Shown piece by piece: positions 37,442-46,894 of a stretch of DNA of 64,000 nt. The position numbers were made by a program, and so were the translations under genes. The stretch comes from Aquimarina atlantica (lineage in GTDB: Bacteria > Bacteroidota > Bacteroidia > Flavobacteriales > Flavobacteriaceae). A model generated the notes under the pieces. That model saw only the letters and a program-made list of their open reading frames with translations, did not search any database and had not been told where the DNA came from. Every line of letters begins with the position of its first letter. The stretch's first letter is position 1. Location: NCBI RefSeq assembly GCF_000626715.1, contig NZ_AQRA01000007.1, positions 310,001-374,000 on the forward strand. Reading direction: 5' to 3'.

Positions 37442-38335
37442 TTAATACATTTTTAAAACTTGAAATTCGTCATAGCTTAACATCCAGGTACCATCTTTTT
37501 TTACCCATTTTTCCTGGTAAATTTTTCCTTCCCCAATATTCATAGACCAATCTGAAGAGATTTTAACTCCATTTGGAGAAACTACTCTAAATGTGGGATT
37601 GTGATAGGTTAGGTTTTTTGCGCCAGAGGTAATTAATTTTTGCCAAAACTGGGTAATCTTAGGTTTACCGTGTACTAATTTAGCCATAGGAATGGCATTC
37701 ATTGTAGCATTCTCGAGATATCCATTGGTAAATGTTTCTGTATTTTGTGTGTTAAACCCCTTAGTTATGTGTATAGATGCCTTAATAACAGCTTCTAGCA
37801 TTTGATGACTTGCAATAGGATTTGTTTTATTTTCTTTAGAAGTTTTAAATTGTTCTACTACTTCAAAATCATCATATGTGAGTACCCACTTCCCCTTTTT
37901 TTTCTCCCACTTTTCTTGAAAAATAACTCCTCTTCCTACATTCATGCTCCAATTTGCAGATAATAAAGCAGTTGATGTATTTACGACTTCTATACTTAGA
38001 TCGGTATAGATTAAGTTTGTGGCTCCCGATTGTATAAAAGGTTGCCAAAAATCGGTAATTTCCCGAACGCCTCTTTTTATACCAAAGGGTTGGGCGCTCA
38101 TCATAGCTTTTGGGTCATAGCCTTCAATACAGGTATTACTTTTTCCTTTATTAAATGCTAATATCCATTCTTTACTGGCATTAAGTACTTCTAATGCTAT
38201 TTCATGATGTGCAGTAGGAGAATGTTCTGCATAAGATTGCTTTACAGTTTCTTTTTTCTCTTCTGGTTTATCTTGGATCCAGGCAATAGAAACTATCAGG
38301 ATCAAACATAATATTACTGTGTTTACTACTTTCAT
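37442..38335 (-). CDS. Secreted protein with two NTF2-like (SnoaL/DUF4440-type) domains
   Basis: 297 residues. N-terminal signal peptide (VILCLILIVSIAWI). Two tandem NTF2-like repeats follow (about 50-165 and about 175-297), each with a WSMN segment (LLSANWSMNVG and KISSDWSMNIG), then FQEKWEKKKGKWVLTYDDFE or YQEKWVKKDGTWMLSYDEFQ, so it is an internal duplication. The family includes enzymes and binding proteins for small molecules and limits no specific function. It is 71 bases downstream of a Crp/Fnr regulator gene on the same strand and probably in its operon. Confidence 0.8.
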   Translation of the reverse strand: MKVVNTVILCLILIVSIAWIQDKPEEKKETVKQSYAEHSPTAHHEIALEVLNASKEWILAFNKGKSNTCIEGYDPKAMMSAQPFGIKRGVREITDFWQPFIQSGATNLIYTDLSIEVVNTSTALLSANWSMNVGRGVIFQEKWEKKKGKWVLTYDDFEVVEQFKTSKENKTNPIASHQMLEAVIKASIHITKGFNTQNTETFTNGYLENATMNAIPMAKLVHGKPKITQFWQKLITSGAKNLTYHNPTFRVVSPNGVKISSDWSMNIGEGKIYQEKWVKKDGTWMLSYDEFQVLKMY

Positions 38336-38406
38336 TTGTTTATTTTTTGAATTATAAGTGCAAAGAAAGCAGTAGAAAAGGTGTCATACTTGTGACTTTT
38401 ATCACA

Positions 38407-39030
38407 CTAGGTATCTTTTTTTAGAATTCTAATTTCTTGTTTTCCTAATGCAACGATTCCTTCTGTTTCTAATTTTTTTAGAAGTCTTGAAATTACTTCT
38501 CTTGTAGTGGCTAACTCCCTGGCTAATTGTTGATGTGACCTTTGTAAAACAGCATTATTAGATTCTATCATTAGATATTCGAGTAAACGTTCTCTAAGAG
38601 GTTTAAAAGCAAGTTTTGAGTAGTTATTAATTAGTACATTGTAGCTATCTCTAAATGTATTTATAGTAAATCGATTCCAGGATTTATATGTAAAACACCA
38701 ATCTTTTACGAATCTTACAGGGATATTTAATACTATTGATTCTTCTTCGACAATAGCATTAACGGTACTTTTGCAATCTTCAAAACAGGCAGATAAAGAA
38801 AGGGTACAGGTTTCCATATCTCCTAAATAATAAATAAGGATTTCACGTTCTTCATTTTCCTGATATACTCTAACTTTTCCGCTGATTACAATTTTCAGAA
38901 CTTTAATATATTTATTTTCTTTTATTAGAAACTCACCTTTTTGATGTTTAGAAATAGAAGTTTTTTCCCGAAGCTCTTTTTTGAGTTCTTCTTCTGATAT
39001 GTGTAGTTTTTGAAATACTTGATCTAACAT
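38407..39030 (-). CDS. Crp/Fnr family transcriptional regulator 1
   Basis: 207 residues. A cyclic-nucleotide-binding-like domain (about 15-125; KHQKGEFLIKENKYIKVLKI and SGKVRVYQENEEREILIYYL) is followed by a helix-turn-helix (about 145-200; HQQLARELATTREVISRLLK). No Fnr-type iron-sulfur Cys set; instead ETCTLSLSACFEDCKS carries three Cys, a pattern shared with the paralogue at 40176-40805. It would bind DNA as a dimer. It lies just upstream of the NTF2-like secreted protein gene, a likely target. The effector is unknown. Confidence 0.88.
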   Translation of the reverse strand: MLDQVFQKLHISEEELKKELREKTSISKHQKGEFLIKENKYIKVLKIVISGKVRVYQENEEREILIYYLGDMETCTLSLSACFEDCKSTVNAIVEEESIVLNIPVRFVKDWCFTYKSWNRFTINTFRDSYNVLINNYSKLAFKPLRERLLEYLMIESNNAVLQRSHQQLARELATTREVISRLLKKLETEGIVALGKQEIRILKKDT

Positions 39031-39188
39031 AATCTAGGGGTGTTTTCGTTTCACAGAACTACTTTTTCAGAGTTTATGGTATTGATAATTCTATTTTAGA
39101 CTATACTTTAAAGTTAAGTATGAATGATGATAAAAATAATCATTTTAAATTCTTATCAAATTATATGACTTATGCTGTAATCTACAAG

Positions 39189-39215
39189 AAGCGCAAACCG
39201 TTATGATTTGCGCTT
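39189..39215 (-). terminator. Hairpin after alpha/beta hydrolase gene
   Basis: Arms AAGCGCAAA and TTTGCGCTT with a 9-base loop, 21 bases after the minus-strand hydrolase stop. The following U-run is short. Confidence 0.6.
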
Positions 39216-39235
39216 TCTACTCTTGTTAAAAGCTT

Positions 39236-40069
39236 TTATTCTTCGTCTTTAATTTTTAAAAGAATATTGGCTAGTTGTTCTGGTTGAGAGAAATTTGGAG
39301 TATGGCTAGAATGTAAAGTGAATACTTTTTTTACCTTTCCTTTATACATCGCTCTTTGTACTTCGATGGGTATAGCCCTATCTTCTGTACATTCTATATA
39401 GTACTTTGGGATTCGCCCAAAATTACTTTCTGTAACTTCTAACTCATACATGAGTGGGGCAGATGGCTCTGGAACAATATAGGGTTTGGCACCTTCAAAA
39501 ACTTCTTTAGGGATATCATGAGCAAAAGCATTTTGGATTTCATTTTCATTTACCAGGGCGTAAGTTTTATCTTCAGACAGGTAGAAATTATCTACCGCTA
39601 CTGAACCTTCTACTCCTTGAGCTGCACTAAAAAAAGAGCCTCCATTAGGTAATAAAAATGCGGTAAGATAGACGATACTTTTTACTTTATCGGGTCGTAT
39701 TTCTGCCGCCCTGCTAACGGTGATGCCATTAAAACTGTGTCCGACCAATATCACAGGTTGTTCTTGTTTATCGAGAATATCTGTAATTGCTTTTACATAA
39801 TCTGTCATTGTAATGGTGGCAGGAGGTGTTTTGTCGTTTCCATGCCCGGGAAGGTCTGGAGTAATTATAGTATGCCCTTCGTCTCTTAATTTTGAAGCTA
39901 CATTTTCCCATTGCCAGGCACCTAACCAGGCAGAGTGTACTAATACATACGTTTCTTTTTTTGTTTCCATAATGTTACTTTTTTTTGTGTTTACATTGTT
40001 GTTTGCACCATTGCTAAATGTTACTATTCCGATCAGGAAAACAGCAACTAATTTTAATTTTCGTTTCAT
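39236..40069 (-). CDS. Alpha/beta hydrolase, exported
   Basis: 277 residues with an N-terminal signal (KLVAVFLIGIVTFSNG). The fold starts TYVLVHSAWLGAWQWENVAS, followed by TPDLPGHGNDK and nucleophile GHSFNG (Ser of GxSxG), a late Asp in ECTEDRAIP and His in LHSSHTPNFSQP. This is the esterase/hydroxynitrile-lyase-like group of small alpha/beta hydrolases (EstC/MhlA-like). The substrate is unknown. It follows the second Crp/Fnr gene by 106 bases on the same strand, as its likely target. Confidence 0.85.
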   Translation of the reverse strand: MKRKLKLVAVFLIGIVTFSNGANNNVNTKKSNIMETKKETYVLVHSAWLGAWQWENVASKLRDEGHTIITPDLPGHGNDKTPPATITMTDYVKAITDILDKQEQPVILVGHSFNGITVSRAAEIRPDKVKSIVYLTAFLLPNGGSFFSAAQGVEGSVAVDNFYLSEDKTYALVNENEIQNAFAHDIPKEVFEGAKPYIVPEPSAPLMYELEVTESNFGRIPKYYIECTEDRAIPIEVQRAMYKGKVKKVFTLHSSHTPNFSQPEQLANILLKIKDEE

Positions 40070-40175
40070 AAATTTTTAGCGTATTACTTATGGCACAAAT
40101 GTATATGCGGAAACAGCCTTAAACTTGTACCTTTTGACACAAGTGGCTAATATTTTTTTATTTTTTCTGAAGAGA

Positions 40176-40805
40176 CTATGAAAGAAGTTCTATTTTCTTG
40201 AACTGTAGTTTTACAATACGATCCGATTCATATTGCTTTAAGATTTTTGAAACTACTTCTCGGGTGGTACCTACTTCTTTGGCTAATTGTTGATGTGAGA
40301 TATGTATGATTGAAGAATTATTTCTATTCGCTTCGGATCTTAGGTAATCTATTACTCTTTCATTGATTTTTTTAAAGGCTAGATCTTTGTAAGAAAGTAG
40401 TAAATCTTCATAACTTATAATGAAGGAATTAGTGGTAAAGGTATTCCAGGATTTAAATGTAAAACTCCATTCGGATACAAATCGCACCGGAATTTTAATA
40501 ATTGTGGTTTCTATTTCTGTTTTGGCATGTACCAGGCTTTTACAATCTCTAAATGTTGCAGATAATGATAATACACAAGTCTGGATTGGATTTACATAAT
40601 ACAGTAAAATTTGGCGATCCTCATTTTCTTGCCAAACCCTTACTTTTCCCGAAATTACAATAGCTAACCACTTGATATATTTATCTTGCTCTACAATAAA
40701 GGTGTCCTTTGGTACCGTTTGTAATATTCCTTCTTTAAGAATATGTTCTTTCAGTTTTTCTTCTACAATATTCAAGCCTTTAAATAACTGTTCGAACTCG
40801 GTCAT
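40176..40805 (-). CDS. Crp/Fnr family transcriptional regulator 2
   Basis: 209 residues using ATG at 40805 (MTEFEQLFKGLN); a frame extending to 40880 would add 25 hydrophobic residues not seen in the paralogue. Domain order as in regulator 1: effector domain (SGKVRVWQENEDRQILLYYV) with IQTCVLSLSATFRDCKS, then HTH (about 150-205; HISHQQLAKEVGTTREVVSK). The two regulators share layout and much sequence, so they arose by duplication. It is probably co-transcribed with the downstream hydrolase; effector unknown. Confidence 0.88.
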   Translation of the reverse strand: MTEFEQLFKGLNIVEEKLKEHILKEGILQTVPKDTFIVEQDKYIKWLAIVISGKVRVWQENEDRQILLYYVNPIQTCVLSLSATFRDCKSLVHAKTEIETTIIKIPVRFVSEWSFTFKSWNTFTTNSFIISYEDLLLSYKDLAFKKINERVIDYLRSEANRNNSSIIHISHQQLAKEVGTTREVVSKILKQYESDRIVKLQFKKIELLS

Positions 40806-40943
40806 TTTTATGAATGAAAAAATAATTAGTACTATCTTAATTACTACAAATATATGTAAGTGATTATACTTACAGCGCACCTATTTTGAAACACTCATTA
40901 TGCATTGTTAGTATCGGTATAATAAGTTTTAGTATGTTCGCTT

Positions 40944-43196
40944 TTATTTTCCTCCGCCTGGTAAATTTGTTTTAAGGTAATGGGTTAATGTTTCACGTAA
41001 GTGTCTAGAGGTGTTTTCTCCTTCATAGATACCATGAGATCGGTTAGGATATGATACCATAGAGAATATTTTATTATGACGAATAAGCGCATTAGCCAGT
41101 ACTTCTATACTTTGATAATGAACATTATCATCTCCTGTTCCGTGAATCAGTAATAAATCTCCTTTAAGGTTTTTGGCAAAATTAACAGGAGAGCCTTTTT
41201 CATAACTTTCGGGCATAAGTTGTGGTATTCCCGAATATCGTTCCTGGTAAATGTTATCATATAATCTTTGATCAGATACTGGGGCTACTGCCATTCCCAT
41301 TTTATAGATTTCTGGATATCTGAATAAAGCATTAAGCGTCATAGAACCACCACCGCTCCATCCCCAGATGCCAATACGATCCGGATCTACAAAATCAAAC
41401 ATTTCAATAATCTTTTGTGTCCCTTGTGCCTGGTCTGAAGAAGAAAGAACACCAATTTGCCCATACACACATTTTCGCCATTCTCTTCCTTTCGGCCCGG
41501 GAGTCCCGCGATTATCGATACTCATTATAATATACCCTTGCTGGGATAGCATGGTATGCCATAAATAGTTACTTCCACCCCAGGAATCTAATACGGTTTG
41601 GGACCAGGGTTCACCATATACATGAAATAACACAGGGTACTTTTTTGATGGGTCAAATGCCAGAGGTTTGATCATGTATGCATCCAGTGATGTACCATCG
41701 TCTAAAGAAATTTTAAAAAACTCTTGAGGATTGTGATCTATAGCTGCTATTTGCTTTTTTAGTTTTTGGTTAGAGACCAAAGTTTTAATCACTTTGTGAT
41801 CGGGTAAAGAAATAATATCGGTAGTAGGAGGAAGGCCAGATTTAGAATAGGTATGTTGGGCAAATTTTCCATTCGGAGCTATGCGATATCGATGTGTTCC
41901 CGGTTGATCTTTTGGGGATAATCTTTCTGCTTTTCCTTTTTTATTAAGCTTGATTCTATACAAGTACCTTTGTGTGGCATTTTCTGGACTTGCCATATAA
42001 TACAGCCATCCATTTTTTTCATCGATTAATTCAATATTAATCATATCTGAATCGGTAGGAGATACCTGAGTTTCATTACCATCTTTAACAAGGTAAAGCG
42101 CTTTCCAGCCACTTTTTTCACTCACCCAGGTAAATGTACTGGCATCCTCAAGGTATTTAAAATCATCTACAGCTTCTAACCAGGCAGTTTCTTTATCTTC
42201 ATAAACCACCCGAGTACTCCCATCCAGAGTATTACAAAGCGTTACTTTATTATGATTTTGTGCCCTGTTGAGGTGTTGCAGAAGTAATGATTTAGAGTTC
42301 GGTTTCCAAATCATCCTAGGAATATATTGATTACTGGCATCGCCCGGGAGTTTCATCCAGGTTGTAACTCCTCCCGATGCATTAACGACTCCAACTTTTG
42401 CTTCAGACGGTTTTTCTCCTGCTTTAGGATACTGTACTGGTATTGTATACGAATAGATAGAATCTGTAGTATTGATCATCAGGAAATTTTTAATCTTACT
42501 GGCATCAATTCTCCAGTATGCAATCTTACTGCCATCGGGACTCCATCTAAAACCATCTCTACATGAGAATTCCTCTTCGTATGCCCAATCAAAGGTTCCG
42601 TTAATGATTTTATCTGTTCCGTCTGTTGTTAATGCTTTGATATTTCCATCGGTAAGTGATTCGATATAAATATTATGCTCTCTTACATACCCTATCTTAT
42701 TTCCGTCAGGAGAGAACTTAGCAAACATAAGCGAAGAAGGTTTTGATTTTATACCTCCCAGTTTGATAAGTTTTTTTGTTTTTAAGTCTAGTACCCAATA
42801 ATCTCCTTTGGTGTTATACCTCCATACTCGAGCAGAGTTGGTGAAAAATAAGACTTTACTTTTATCTGTAGACCAGGTGTAATTTTCTATACGAAGCGGA
42901 GTATCTGTTCCTTTAGGAATCATCCACTTTGCAGGAATTAAGATACTTTGTTCTCCTGTTTTAGTATCTGTTTTAATAATATCATAATACCCGTTGTTTT
43001 CTGAAGAAGCCACCAATGTGGTATATGAATCTCCGCCTTCGAACCATTTTAAAGCTTTTGATCGCTCTGAAGAAAAGTCTCTGCTACTAAAGATTTGTTC
43101 TAGTGAAAGTTTTGATTGTTGTGCAGATAAGATGCTTACACTTAGTATAACAAAGAATATGCAGCAGACCTTTTTGATCGTATTACAATGTATCAT
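40944..43196 (-). CDS. Dipeptidyl peptidase IV (S9B prolyl peptidase), exported
   Basis: 750 residues. Signal peptide (FFVILSVSILSAQ). N-terminal eight-bladed beta-propeller (about 45-470) with DWAYEEEF, the substrate amino-terminus-binding motif of DPP-IV, then the alpha/beta hydrolase catalytic domain with nucleophile GWSGGGSM (Ser), HGTGDDNVH (Asp) and RSHGIY (His). It cuts X-Pro dipeptides from peptide N-termini in the periplasm. That activity fits the Pro/Hyp-peptide genes at 28-37 kb, though it is a separate transcript. A minus-strand TATCTTTG at 43250-43243 could be its -7 box. Confidence 0.92.
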   Translation of the reverse strand: MIHCNTIKKVCCIFFVILSVSILSAQQSKLSLEQIFSSRDFSSERSKALKWFEGGDSYTTLVASSENNGYYDIIKTDTKTGEQSILIPAKWMIPKGTDTPLRIENYTWSTDKSKVLFFTNSARVWRYNTKGDYWVLDLKTKKLIKLGGIKSKPSSLMFAKFSPDGNKIGYVREHNIYIESLTDGNIKALTTDGTDKIINGTFDWAYEEEFSCRDGFRWSPDGSKIAYWRIDASKIKNFLMINTTDSIYSYTIPVQYPKAGEKPSEAKVGVVNASGGVTTWMKLPGDASNQYIPRMIWKPNSKSLLLQHLNRAQNHNKVTLCNTLDGSTRVVYEDKETAWLEAVDDFKYLEDASTFTWVSEKSGWKALYLVKDGNETQVSPTDSDMINIELIDEKNGWLYYMASPENATQRYLYRIKLNKKGKAERLSPKDQPGTHRYRIAPNGKFAQHTYSKSGLPPTTDIISLPDHKVIKTLVSNQKLKKQIAAIDHNPQEFFKISLDDGTSLDAYMIKPLAFDPSKKYPVLFHVYGEPWSQTVLDSWGGSNYLWHTMLSQQGYIIMSIDNRGTPGPKGREWRKCVYGQIGVLSSSDQAQGTQKIIEMFDFVDPDRIGIWGWSGGGSMTLNALFRYPEIYKMGMAVAPVSDQRLYDNIYQERYSGIPQLMPESYEKGSPVNFAKNLKGDLLLIHGTGDDNVHYQSIEVLANALIRHNKIFSMVSYPNRSHGIYEGENTSRHLRETLTHYLKTNLPGGGK

Positions 43197-43494
43197 TAAT
43201 CAGAAGTTTAATTTTAAAGAAATGTTCAATTTGGTGATTTCTCAAAGATATAGTGATATCGTATGGATTCTGCACTATAAGTTAACTAAACATGATACTA
43301 TATTATCTTTTTTAGAGTTGTTTTGTTAAAAAACCAGAGAAAATAATACTTTATCTCGTAGTTCAATTTTGCTTCAGCATATAAAAATCCTTTTTGGAGA
43401 TTCAGTTCAATTTAACTTAGAAGGATCATTATAGAGTGTTATTTTACTTTTTTAGAAGTTTGGTGTTATTAACGATTCGATATCTTGCAATAGA
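43197..43494. other. 298-base spacer between the DPP-IV and glycosyltransferase genes
   Basis: Lies between two minus-strand genes; holds the DPP-IV upstream region including TATCTTTG at 43250-43243 (minus). No frame or repeat of note. Confidence 0.5.
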
Positions 43495-44937
43495 TTAAGA
43501 TGATACAGCAACCATCTGTTGTTTCTTTAATTCCTCTTCGTTTAAGTCTCGGGTTAACCAACCACTTCTACCCGCAGTAGCTATTGCATAAGGAGTAATC
43601 CAAAATAATGTAAAGGCATAAAAAACACTATATGGATAAGCCCAGAACGATTCTGATATAGTATGCTTTTTGGCATAAAATAAAGCTTGTATACTCGAAA
43701 AAACCAGTATACTCACCAATGTAGAACTAAGGAATAATAGTGGATATGTGCATATGAAAAATAACATTAATAGCGCAGCTGGATAGGCAGCTATCATTTT
43801 TAACCATTGGTTTAAGAGTAGTACCCTGGTACCAATTTTGGGTCCTTTTCTAAAATTTGTAAAGGCAAATTTACTCATAGCAATATTCTCACGAATGTTA
43901 CTTCTTTCCCAGCGAATAAACATTTTGGATAAGTTTTTGTAGCGCTCTGGAGTGTTGGTATAAACGTATGCTTCACGCTGAAAAAATACTTTATAACCTT
44001 GTTTTAAAATCATATTGGTCATAGCACGATCTTCGCCAATTTTAGAAACTTGCCCCATGAATGTTTGACTAATCCAGCCTTGAAGACAATTGAAGACTGC
44101 TTCTCTACGATAAGCAGATAAAGCACCTGGGGTGCATAATACAGAACCTAATCTACTTTGTGCAGAGCGTATAAATTCGAAACTAAAGGCAAAACTCACA
44201 TTTAACATGCGAGGAATTACAGCTTTTTCTTTGTTTAATACACGTACATTTCCTGCCACAGCACCGCATTCTTTATTTATAACAAAAGGGCTGGCCATAA
44301 GGCGCAACGTATCTTTTTTAACTATAGAATCACTATCAACAGTTATAAAAACTTCTCCTGTGGCTAAATTAAACCCACGGTATAGCGCGTGTCTTTTTCC
44401 TTTGTTTTTAGGTTGTTGGTAAATCGAAACCCGATCACCCAGAACTTCTTTAGCTTTTTGCATCCATTGCCATGTATTATCCTGGCTTCCGTCATCAATA
44501 GAAATTAACTGTAGTTTTTCTTTCGGGTAATCACTTTCGGCAAGACTAAGCAAAGTTTTATAAACCAATTCTCCTTCATTATAAGCAGGTACGATGACTG
44601 TGCAAGAAGGTAATTTGTCATACGGTACTGGTTTAATAACTTTATAACGTAGGTATAGAAACAGTATATAAATTAAAAAGCTAATTTTAAGAGTAAGTAG
44701 CACGATACCAGTGATCATTAAGGGGGTGCTCCAAGAGGTATTCATTCTTTCTAAATACACTTTTTCGAAATACGGTTGTAAGAAATAAAATAAAGATGCA
44801 CCACCAAATATTAATAGAAATGTTGCTATTAGTATGAGAGGTGATGATACTTTTGAAATAAATTTATTTAGAATAGTAAAGGTGGTGTTTATAGGTGTTA
44901 TTGTCTCCAAAGATTCGCAAGATGTTGATTGCTTCAT
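43495..44937 (-). CDS. Membrane glycosyltransferase family 2 (hyaluronan/cellulose synthase-like)
   Basis: 480 residues. Two transmembrane helices at about 30-105, then a GT2 domain (about 115-335) with VPAYNEGEL, IDDGSQD, TVDSDSIV and GEDRAMT, and a FIRWERS segment in place of the usual QxxRW of processive synthases; two to four transmembrane helices close the protein. This layout is that of processive inner-membrane polysaccharide synthases, which use UDP-sugars and extrude the polymer. The product is unknown. The gene is alone on its strand; a 449-base divergent region lies upstream. Confidence 0.87.
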   Translation of the reverse strand: MKQSTSCESLETITPINTTFTILNKFISKVSSPLILIATFLLIFGGASLFYFLQPYFEKVYLERMNTSWSTPLMITGIVLLTLKISFLIYILFLYLRYKVIKPVPYDKLPSCTVIVPAYNEGELVYKTLLSLAESDYPKEKLQLISIDDGSQDNTWQWMQKAKEVLGDRVSIYQQPKNKGKRHALYRGFNLATGEVFITVDSDSIVKKDTLRLMASPFVINKECGAVAGNVRVLNKEKAVIPRMLNVSFAFSFEFIRSAQSRLGSVLCTPGALSAYRREAVFNCLQGWISQTFMGQVSKIGEDRAMTNMILKQGYKVFFQREAYVYTNTPERYKNLSKMFIRWERSNIRENIAMSKFAFTNFRKGPKIGTRVLLLNQWLKMIAAYPAALLMLFFICTYPLLFLSSTLVSILVFSSIQALFYAKKHTISESFWAYPYSVFYAFTLFWITPYAIATAGRSGWLTRDLNEEELKKQQMVAVSS

Positions 44938-45386
44938 GAATGTTTTCTTAAATTCCTCGTGAGAAAAAACAATATTGATGCCATTTTAGATAAGAATTGA
45001 ATAACAAGTGTTTAGAGAATTACTCTAATTTTACAAGTGTAGAAATCTTACACACTTGTGTGTATTTATACGCCATCACTGCATGAAATTAGATGAGATG
45101 AGTATACTTTTATTTACAAAAAGACTCGACCTTAATTTATATAAGTACCCTAATCCTTGAACCTGAGATTAGGTTTTGATATGTCTTATGACCTTTTATG
45201 TTTGACTATATTTTGTCATAAGTTTATACATCATTATTTCTTTTACTATTATATATTTGTTTATCAAATTCTAAGTATAGTGTTGATTTTGATTGTTTTA
45301 TGTGTTGTAAAATGATTAAATCGATTTATTACTGTGTTAAATAAAGTTATTTTGACTTTATTCTGTGAAATTAAATTAAAAACATA
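44938..45386. other. 449-base divergent region with repeated half-sites
   Basis: AT-rich region between the glycosyltransferase (minus) and the DsbA-like gene (plus). ACAAGTGT occurs at 45004-45011 and 45033-45040, and its complement ACACTTGT at 45052-45059, so 45033-45059 forms a hairpin or inverted repeat. No coding frame of note. Confidence 0.55.
45033..45059. promoter_or_regulatory. Inverted repeat ACAAGTGT/ACACTTGT, candidate operator
   Basis: Eight-base perfect arms 11 bases apart about 95 bases upstream of the glycosyltransferase start, with a third direct copy of the half-site 29 bases away (45004). Such spacing resembles multiple sites for a dimeric regulator. Confidence 0.4.
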
Positions 45387-46088
45387 ATGAAAATTAGTAT
45401 TTGGTCGGATATTAGATGTCCTTTTTGTTATATCGGAAAAAAGAAATTCGAAACAGCATTAGAACGTTTTGCTCATAAGGATAATGTAATAGTAGAATGG
45501 AAAAGCTTTGAGTTAGATCCAGATTTAAAAACACAACCTCATATAGGTACTATAGCGTATTACGCAGATGTAAAAGGAATGGGGAGACAAAGTGCAGAGC
45601 AATTATTTGGCAATGCAACGCAAATGGCAAAAGAAGTAGGATTAGATTTTCATATAGAAAATGCGGTAACTGCAAATTCTCTTAATGCGCATAGATTAAT
45701 TCACTTTGCAAAAACCAAAGGTTATGAAGAAGTTATGGGCGAGGCTTTGTTGAGTGCATATTTGATAGAAGGTAAAAATATAGACGATATAACATATCTG
45801 GCAGATTTGGCAGGTGCTATAGGAATGGATAAAGAAGAAACAACAAAAATGTTGGTTTCTGACGAATATACATACCATGTAAGACAAGACCAGATGGAGG
45901 CTAAGAATATTGGTGTAAACGGAGTGCCATTTTTTGTATTGAATAATAAATATGGAATTTCGGGAGCCCAATCTCCTGAAGCATTTTTACAAGTAATAGA
46001 AAAAGCGTGGAATGAGTATGAAAAAGAAAATCCAACTTTAGAAATCACAAAAGGAGATTCTTGTGATTTGGATGGTAATTGTAATTAA
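45387..46088 (+). CDS. DsbA family oxidoreductase (FrnE-like)
   Basis: 233 residues, no signal peptide, so probably cytoplasmic. Thioredoxin fold with an inserted helical domain; redox motif CPFC at 11-14 in WSDIRCPFCYIGKK, cis-proline in GVNGVPFFVLNN. The size and sequence fit the FrnE group (2-hydroxychromene isomerase-like DsbA), which in other bacteria acts in disulfide isomerisation and oxidative-stress tolerance. A short Cys-containing tail (GDSCDLDGNCN) ends it. It appears to be a single-gene transcript with a large upstream region. Confidence 0.9.
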   Translation: MKISIWSDIRCPFCYIGKKKFETALERFAHKDNVIVEWKSFELDPDLKTQPHIGTIAYYADVKGMGRQSAEQLFGNATQMAKEVGLDFHIENAVTANSLNAHRLIHFAKTKGYEEVMGEALLSAYLIEGKNIDDITYLADLAGAIGMDKEETTKMLVSDEYTYHVRQDQMEAKNIGVNGVPFFVLNNKYGISGAQSPEAFLQVIEKAWNEYEKENPTLEITKGDSCDLDGNCN

Positions 46089-46329
46089 TATTACGTATTC
46101 TTCAAAGAGTCACAGATAAAATTAGTCTCTTAAAAAACAAAATCGAAAAAATAAAAAACCATAAAAATAATTCGAGATTCTGATAAAAATACATAGGTAT
46201 TACAAAAAATAAAGAAGGGATTGAATAAAACTATAGTAAATGAATGGGGAATTATAGGATTTTTTATATTTTCATGACTTAAGTAAAAAAGTATAGAAAA
46301 AAATTAAAAAACTAAAGTTTAATAAACAA

Positions 46330-46650
46330 ATGAGAAACCTAATTAAAGTATTAATTCTTCTAATATCCTTATGTGGCTATAGTCAAGAGCAAAAGACACA
46401 AGTAAATGTATCTAAATTTTACAGAGAAGGTGACTTGTCGTTCTTACATATAGAGAAAGAAAAATACATTATAATGCAGATGACTCATTTTGAAAATGAA
46501 GAAAGCAATAAAAAAGAAATGATACTAAATGGGGTAGAGTATCGATTAAAGAAAGTATTTAAAATTAAAAACCTCAATTCAACTTCAGCTATTCATTCAT
46601 TAGAATACTGGTCTAGTATAAATAATGACATTATATTAATGGATAAGTAG
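46330..46650 (+). CDS. Small secreted protein, unknown function
   Basis: 106 residues with a clear Sec signal peptide (LIKVLILLISLCGYSQ). The mature part is about 88 residues, rich in beta-type stretches (KYIIMQMTHFEN, EYRLKKVFKIKN), without a recognised domain or Cys. It stands alone between the DsbA-like gene and a terminator at 46726, which it may use. It is probably real, given the signal peptide and length, but the function is not recognised. Confidence 0.55.
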   Translation: MRNLIKVLILLISLCGYSQEQKTQVNVSKFYREGDLSFLHIEKEKYIIMQMTHFENEESNKKEMILNGVEYRLKKVFKIKNLNSTSAIHSLEYWSSINNDIILMDK

Positions 46651-46725
46651 AAGGTATTTAGTCCTGATAACAAACGTTAATTAGATATACTATTTTAGTC
46701 ACCGATTTTGTCACCTAAAATTAAG

Positions 46726-46759
46726 AAGCCTTGTATAATAATAAATACAAGGCTTTTTT
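46726..46759 (+). terminator. Strong terminator beside tmRNA region
   Basis: Arms AAGCCTTGTAT and ATACAAGGCTT with an 8-base loop, then TTTTTT; faces plus-strand transcription from 46330. It ends next to the direct repeat at 46760. Confidence 0.85.
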
Positions 46760-46894
46760 GTGGAGTCGGAGAGGGCTGTAGCGATCAGTAAAATGTCCTG
46801 GGACATTTGCAGCGAAAGAGCCAGCTGGCGCATTGGCCGAATCCCCTGGGTACACAAAACCCTGCCATTTGGCAGGGTTGTAGTGGAGTCGGAG
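46760..46894. repeat. Direct repeat of tmRNA 3' end flanking a GC-richer segment
   Basis: GTGGAGTCGGAG occurs at 46760-46771 and at 46883-46894; the second is the tmRNA 3' end. The 111 bases between are richer in G+C than the surroundings and hold a palindrome AAATGTCCTGGGACATTT and the tmRNA terminator. It may be a remnant of an integration event or a fragment of a mobile repeat. Confidence 0.55.
46852..46882 (-). terminator. tmRNA terminator hairpin
   Basis: On the minus strand arms AACCCTGCCA and TGGCAGGGTT with a 2-base loop and following TTTT, just after the tmRNA 3' end. Confidence 0.8.

Noticed and set aside
40806-40880. Longer start for the second Crp/Fnr regulator
   Set aside because: The paralogue starts at the equivalent of 40805; the extension is hydrophobic and unlikely in a soluble regulator.
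46760-46894. Prophage or island attachment at ssrA
   Set aside because: No integrase, phage or island gene is seen; only the repeat is reported, not a mobile element.
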